Below, piece by piece: positions 59,150 through 64,000 of a stretch of 64,000 bases of DNA; within the stretch, counting starts at the first letter, position 1; every line of letters begins with the position of its first letter. Below the pieces are notes generated by a model. The model saw only the letters and a list, made by a program, of their open reading frames with translations. It was not told where the DNA came from and made no database searches. The DNA comes from Corella eumyota (lineage: Eukaryota > Chordata > Ascidiacea > Phlebobranchia > Corellidae): the NCBI GenBank assembly GCA_963082875.1, contig OY720097.1:3534001-3598000 (forward strand), read 5' to 3'. The position numbers and the translations under genes were made by a program.

Positions 59150-60139
59150 AATTTTTGTACCCAGTTACGTAGGCATATAGGTCATAGGGTTAATTGGCAT
59201 GAGAAATAGTGGAAATAAAAATTTGCCCTAACTTTTTTGTTTTTGATTATTTTCAAAAATTTCTTTATCTTGAATTTAAGTTAACCCAATGCGTATTTAA
59301 TAAAACTAATAATTTTTAATTTTGAGCAATGACGATTTTTATGAAATATGCTCATAACTTTTATGAATATAAATATTTTTTAGTAATATTTTAAAAATAC
59401 GTTTATTCAGTCACTGCCGTTATTATAGCAAAAGGAAATTAAAATCTAAAAAAAAAATTTTCGAAAATTTTTGTACCCAGTTACGTAGGCATATAGGTCA
59501 TAGGGTTAATTGGCATGAGAAATAGTGGAAATAAAAATTTGCCCTAACTTTTTTGTTTTTGATTATTTTCAAAAATTTCTTTATCTTGAATTTAAGTTAA
59601 CCCAATGCGTATTTAATAAAACTAATAATTTTTATTTTTGAGCAATGACGATTTTTATGAAATATGCTCATAACTTTTATGAATATAAATATTTTTTAGT
59701 AATATTTTAAAAATACGTTTATTCAGTCAATGCCGTTATTATAGCAAAAGGAAATTAAAATCTAAAAAAAAAAATTTCGAAAATTTTTGTACCCAGTTAC
59801 GTAGGCATATAGGTCATAGGGTTAATTGGCATGAGAAATAGTGGAAATAAAAATTTGCCCTAACTTTTTTGTTTTTGATTATTTTCAAAAATTTCTTTAT
59901 CTTGAATTTAAGTTAACCCAATGCGTATTTAATAAAACTAATAATTTTTATTTTTGAGCAATGACGATTTTTATGAAATATGCTCATAACTTTTATGAAT
60001 ATAAATATTTTTTAGTAATATTTTAAAAATACGTTTATTTAGTCAATGCCGTTATTATAGCAAGAGGAAATTAAAATCTAAAAAAAAAAATTTCGAAAAT
60101 TTTTGTACCCAGTTACGTAGGCATATAGGTCATAGAGTT

Positions 60140-63100
60140 AATTGGCATGAGAAATAGTGGAAATAAAAATTTGCCCTAACTTTTTTGTTTTTGATTATTT
60201 TCAAAAATTTCTTTATCTTGAATTTAAGTTAACCCAATGCGTATTTAATAAAACTAATAATTTTTATTTTTGAGCAATGACGATTTTTATGAAATATGCT
60301 CATAACTTTTATGAATATAAATATTTTTTAGTAATATTTTAAAAATACGTTTATTCAGTCACTGCCGTTATTATAGCAAAAGGAAATTAAAATCTAAAAA
60401 AAAAAATTTTCGAAAATTTTTGTACCCAGTTACGTAGGCATATAGGTCATAGGGTTAATTGGCATGAGAAATATTAGAAATAAAAATTTGCCCTAACTTT
60501 TTTGTTTTTGATTATTTTCAAAAATTTCTTTATCTTGAATTTAAGTTAACCCAATGCGTATTTAATAAAACTAATAATTTTTATTTTTGAGCAATGACGA
60601 TTTGTATGAAATATGCTCATAACTTTTATGAATATAAATATTTCTTAATAATATTTTAAAAATACGTTTATTTAGTCACTGTTGTTATTATAGCAAAAGG
60701 AAATTAAAATCTAAAAAAAAAAATTTTCGAAAATTTTTGTACCCAGTTACGTAGGCATATAGGTCATAGGGTTAATTGGCATGAGAAATAGTGGAAATAA
60801 AAATTTGCCCTAACTTTTTTGTTTTTGATTATTTTCAAAAATTTCTTTATCTTAAATTTAAGTTAACCCAATGCGTATTTAATAAAACTAATAATTTTTA
60901 TTTTTGAGCAATGACGATTTTTATGAAATATGCTCATAACTTTTATGAATATAAATATTTTTTATTAATATTTTAAAAATACGTTTATTTAGTCACTGCC
61001 GTTATTATAGCAAAAGGAAATTAAAATCTAAAAAAAAAAAATTTTTGAAAATTTTTGTACCCAGTTACGTAGGCATATAGGTCATAGGGTTAATTGGCAT
61101 GAGAAATAGTGGAAATAAAAATTTGCCCTAACTTTTTTGTTTTTGATTATTTTCAAAAATTTCTTTATCTTGAATTTAAGTTAACCCAATGCATATTTAA
61201 TAAAACTAATAATTTTTATTTTTGAGCAATGACGATTTTTATGAAATATGCTCATAACTTTTATGAATATAAATATTTTTTAATAATATTTTAAAAATAC
61301 GTTTATTTAGTCACTGCCGTTATTATAGCAAAAAGAAATTAAAATCTAAAAAAAAAAATTTTTTGAAAATTTTTGTACCCAGTTACGTAGGCATATAGGT
61401 CATAGGGTTAATTGGCATGAGAAATAGTGGAAATAAAAATTTGCCCTAACTTTTTTGTTTTTGATTATTTTCAAAAATTTCTTTATCTTGAATTTAAGTT
61501 AACCCAATGCGTATTTAATAAAACTAATAATTTTTATTTTTGAGCAATGACGATTTTTATGAAATATGCTCATAACTTTTATGAATATAAATATTTTTTA
61601 GTAATATTTTAAAAATACGTTTATTCAGTCACTGCCGTTATTATAGCAAAAGGAAATTAAAATCTAAAAAAAAAAATTTCGAAAATTTTTGTACCCAGTT
61701 ACGTAGGCATATAGGTCATAGGGTTAATTGGCATGAGAAATAGTGGAAATAAAAATTTGCCCTAACTTTTTTGTTTTTGATTATTTTCAAAAATTTCTTT
61801 ATCTTGAATTTAAGTTAACCCAATGCGTATTTAATAAAACTAATAATTTTTATTTTTGAGCAATGACGATTTTTATGAAATATGCTCATAACTTTTATGA
61901 ATATAAATATTTTTTAGTAATATTTTAAAAATACGTTTATTCAGTCACTGCCGTTATTATAGCAAAAGGAAATTAAAATCTAAAAAAAAAAATTTTCGAA
62001 AATTTTTGTACCCAGTTACGTAGGCATATAGGTCATAGGGTTAATTGGCATGAGAAATATTAGAAATAAAAATTTGCCCTAACTTTTTTGTTTTTGATTA
62101 TTTTCAAAAATTTCTTTATCTTGAATTTAAGTTAACCCAATGCGTATTTAATAAAACTAATAATTTTTATTTTTGAGCAATGACGATTTGTATGAAATAT
62201 GCTCATAACTTTTATGAATATAAATATTTCTTAATAATATTTTAAAAATACGTTTATTTAGTCACTGTTGTTATTATAGCAAAAGGAAATTAAAATCTAA
62301 AAAAAAAAATTTTCGAAAATTTTTGTACCCAGTTACGTAGGCATATAGGTCATAGGGTTAATTGGCATGAGAAATAGTGGAAATAAAAATTTGCCCTAAC
62401 TTTTTTGTTTTTGATTATTTTCAAAAATTTCTTTATCTTAAATTTAAGTTAACCCAATGCGTATTTAATAAAACTAATAATTTTTATTTTTGAGCAATGA
62501 CGATTTTTATGAAATATGCTCATAACTTTTATGAATATAAATATTTTTTAATAATATTTTAAAAATACGTTTATTTAGTCACTGCCGTTATTATAGCAAA
62601 AGGAAATTAAAATCTAAAAAAAAAAAATTTTTGAAAATTTTTGTACCCAGTTACGTAGGCATATAGGTCATAGGGTTAATTGGCATGAGAAATAGTGGAA
62701 ATAAAAATTTGCCCTAACTTTTTTGTTTTTGATTATTTTCAAAAATTTCTTTATCTTGAATTTAAGTTAACCCAATGCATATTTAATAAAACTAATAATT
62801 TTTATTTTTGAGCAATGACGATTTTTATGAAATATGCTCATAACTTTTATGAATATAAATATTTTTTAATAATATTTTAAAAATACGTTTATTTAGTCAC
62901 TGCCGTTATTATAGCAAAAAGAAATTAAAATCTAAAAAAAAAAATTTTTTGAAAATTTTTGTACCCAGTTACGTAGGCATATAGGTCATAGGGTTAATTG
63001 GCATGAGAAATAGTGGAAATAAAAATTTGCCCTAACTTTTTTGTTTTTGATTATTTTCAAAAATTTCTTTATCTTGAATTTAAGTTAACCCAATGCGTAT

Positions 63101-63500
63101 TTAATAAAACTAATAATTTTTATTTTTGAGCAATGACGATTTTTATGAAATATGCTCATAACTTTTATGAATATAAATATTTTTTAGTAATATTTTAAAA
63201 ATACGTTTATTCAGTCACTGCCGTTATTATAGCAAAAGGAAATTAAAATCTAAAAAAAAAAATTTCGAAAATTTTTGTACCCAGTTACGTAGGCATATAG
63301 GTCATAGGGTTAATTGGCATGAGAAATAGTGGAAATAAAAATTTGCCCTAACTTTTTTGTTTTTGATTATTTTCAAAAATTTCTTTATCTTGAATTTAAG
63401 TTAACCCAATGCGTATTTAATAAAACTAATAATTTTTATTTTTGAGCAATGACGATTTTTATGAAATATGCTCATAACTTTTATGAATATAAATATTTTT
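60140..63500. repeat. 5-monomer higher-order repeat, two 1,586-bp blocks
   Basis: Variants recur at +1,586 bp: GAAATATTAG at 60,468 and 62,054; ATTTCTTAATAATA at about 60,640 and 62,226; CACTGTTGTTATTA at about 60,676 and 62,262; GCAAAAAGAAATT near 61,329 and 62,915. At least one difference is visible (TTTTTTATTAATA at 60,958 against TTTTTTAATAATA). The end of the window (63.5-64.0 kb) instead matches 59.7-60.2 kb at +3,804 bp (12 monomers). Confidence 0.8.
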
Positions 63501-64000
63501 TAGTAATATTTTAAAAATACGTTTATTCAGTCAATGCCGTTATTATAGCAAAAGGAAATTAAAATCTAAAAAAAAAAATTTCGAAAATTTTTGTACCCAG
63601 TTACGTAGGCATATAGGTCATAGGGTTAATTGGCATGAGAAATAGTGGAAATAAAAATTTGCCCTAACTTTTTTGTTTTTGATTATTTTCAAAAATTTCT
63701 TTATCTTGAATTTAAGTTAACCCAATGCGTATTTAATAAAACTAATAATTTTTATTTTTGAGCAATGACGATTTTTATGAAATATGCTCATAACTTTTAT
63801 GAATATAAATATTTTTTAGTAATATTTTAAAAATACGTTTATTTAGTCAATGCCGTTATTATAGCAAGAGGAAATTAAAATCTAAAAAAAAAAATTTCGA
63901 AAATTTTTGTACCCAGTTACGTAGGCATATAGGTCATAGAGTTAATTGGCATGAGAAATAGTGGAAATAAAAATTTGCCCTAACTTTTTTGTTTTTGATT

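Larger units (their letters stand above)
49893..64000. repeat. Satellite array, 317-318-bp monomer, about 44 copies
   Basis: Head-to-tail copies begin at about 49,893 and run off the right edge. The landmark GCCGTTATTATAGCAA recurs at 49901, 50219, 50537, 50854, 51172, 51489, 51806 and 52124, giving spacings of 317-318 bp. The monomer is very A+T rich. Shared words include ACCCAGTTACGTAGGCATAT, GGGTTAATTGGCATGAGAAA, AGTTAACCCAATGCGTATTT and GAGCAATGACGATTTTTATG. Many copies have a dyad centred on TTTTCGAAAA. I recognise three main variants, told apart by CAGTCAATG, CAGTCACTG or TAGTCACTG before the landmark and by ATTTCG, TTTTCG or TTTTTG after the A-run. The first copy is the most divergent, as is common at an array edge. 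There is no coding region in the monomer. It could be centromeric, pericentromeric or subtelomeric; the sequence does not say. Confidence 0.97.

Noticed and set aside
49893-64000. CRISPR-like or gene-cluster interpretation of the long repeat array
   Set aside because: Whole 317-bp units abut with no unique spacers and no open frame, which is ordinary satellite structure.

Overview
The window looks like nuclear DNA of an invertebrate chordate, most probably a tunicate of the Ciona type. It is strongly A+T rich. Its genes have many short introns (often 300-600 bp) with GT-AG ends, their products align closely with vertebrate orthologues, and the introns carry tRNA-derived SINEs resembling those known from Ciona. 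The organism is an inference; no species-specific marker was tested.

Left part (1-20,760). An intronless DEAH-box helicase gene, DHX33 (530-2542, +), converges on VCPIP1, an OTU-family deubiquitinase gene in 11 exons (8286-3171, -). VCPIP1 shares a 577-bp divergent intergenic region with a bifunctional PAPS synthase gene (PAPSS, 8864-20017, +). PAPSS has two alternative first coding exons and a pair of tandem-duplicated 139-nt exons in the APS-kinase domain. Reading frame requires that exactly one of the pair be used. Three of the ten VCPIP1 introns carry a SINE.

Middle part (20,761-47,520). After 5.5 kb without a recognised gene comes a large TNIP1/ABIN-type gene (26263-39170, +), encoding a coiled-coil, ubiquitin-binding (UBAN/AHD) inhibitor of NF-kappaB signalling. 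A 5.9-kb intron separates its N-terminal exons from the rest. At the end of that intron lies an alternative first coding exon with its own ATG (36006). About 6 kb downstream is a second, smaller UBAN gene (45212-46865, +) whose exon junction falls at the same place in the UBAN motif, so it is probably a local paralogue. Perfect NF-kappaB consensus sites are scattered around both genes, and the palindrome TGACGTCA occurs 17 times between 26.9 and 49.9 kb, in exons as well as outside them. I did not see it in the first 26 kb.

Right part (49,893-64,000). A satellite array of about 44 head-to-tail monomers of 317-318 bp runs off the right edge. It has higher-order structure: a 13-monomer block of 4,122 bp is repeated twice, and a later 5-monomer block of 1,586 bp is repeated.

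The genes are not an operon. VCPIP1, TNIP1 and the small UBAN gene all act in ubiquitin signalling, but a functional reason for their closeness is speculation. No virus-like element, CRISPR array, rRNA or functional tRNA gene was recognised.
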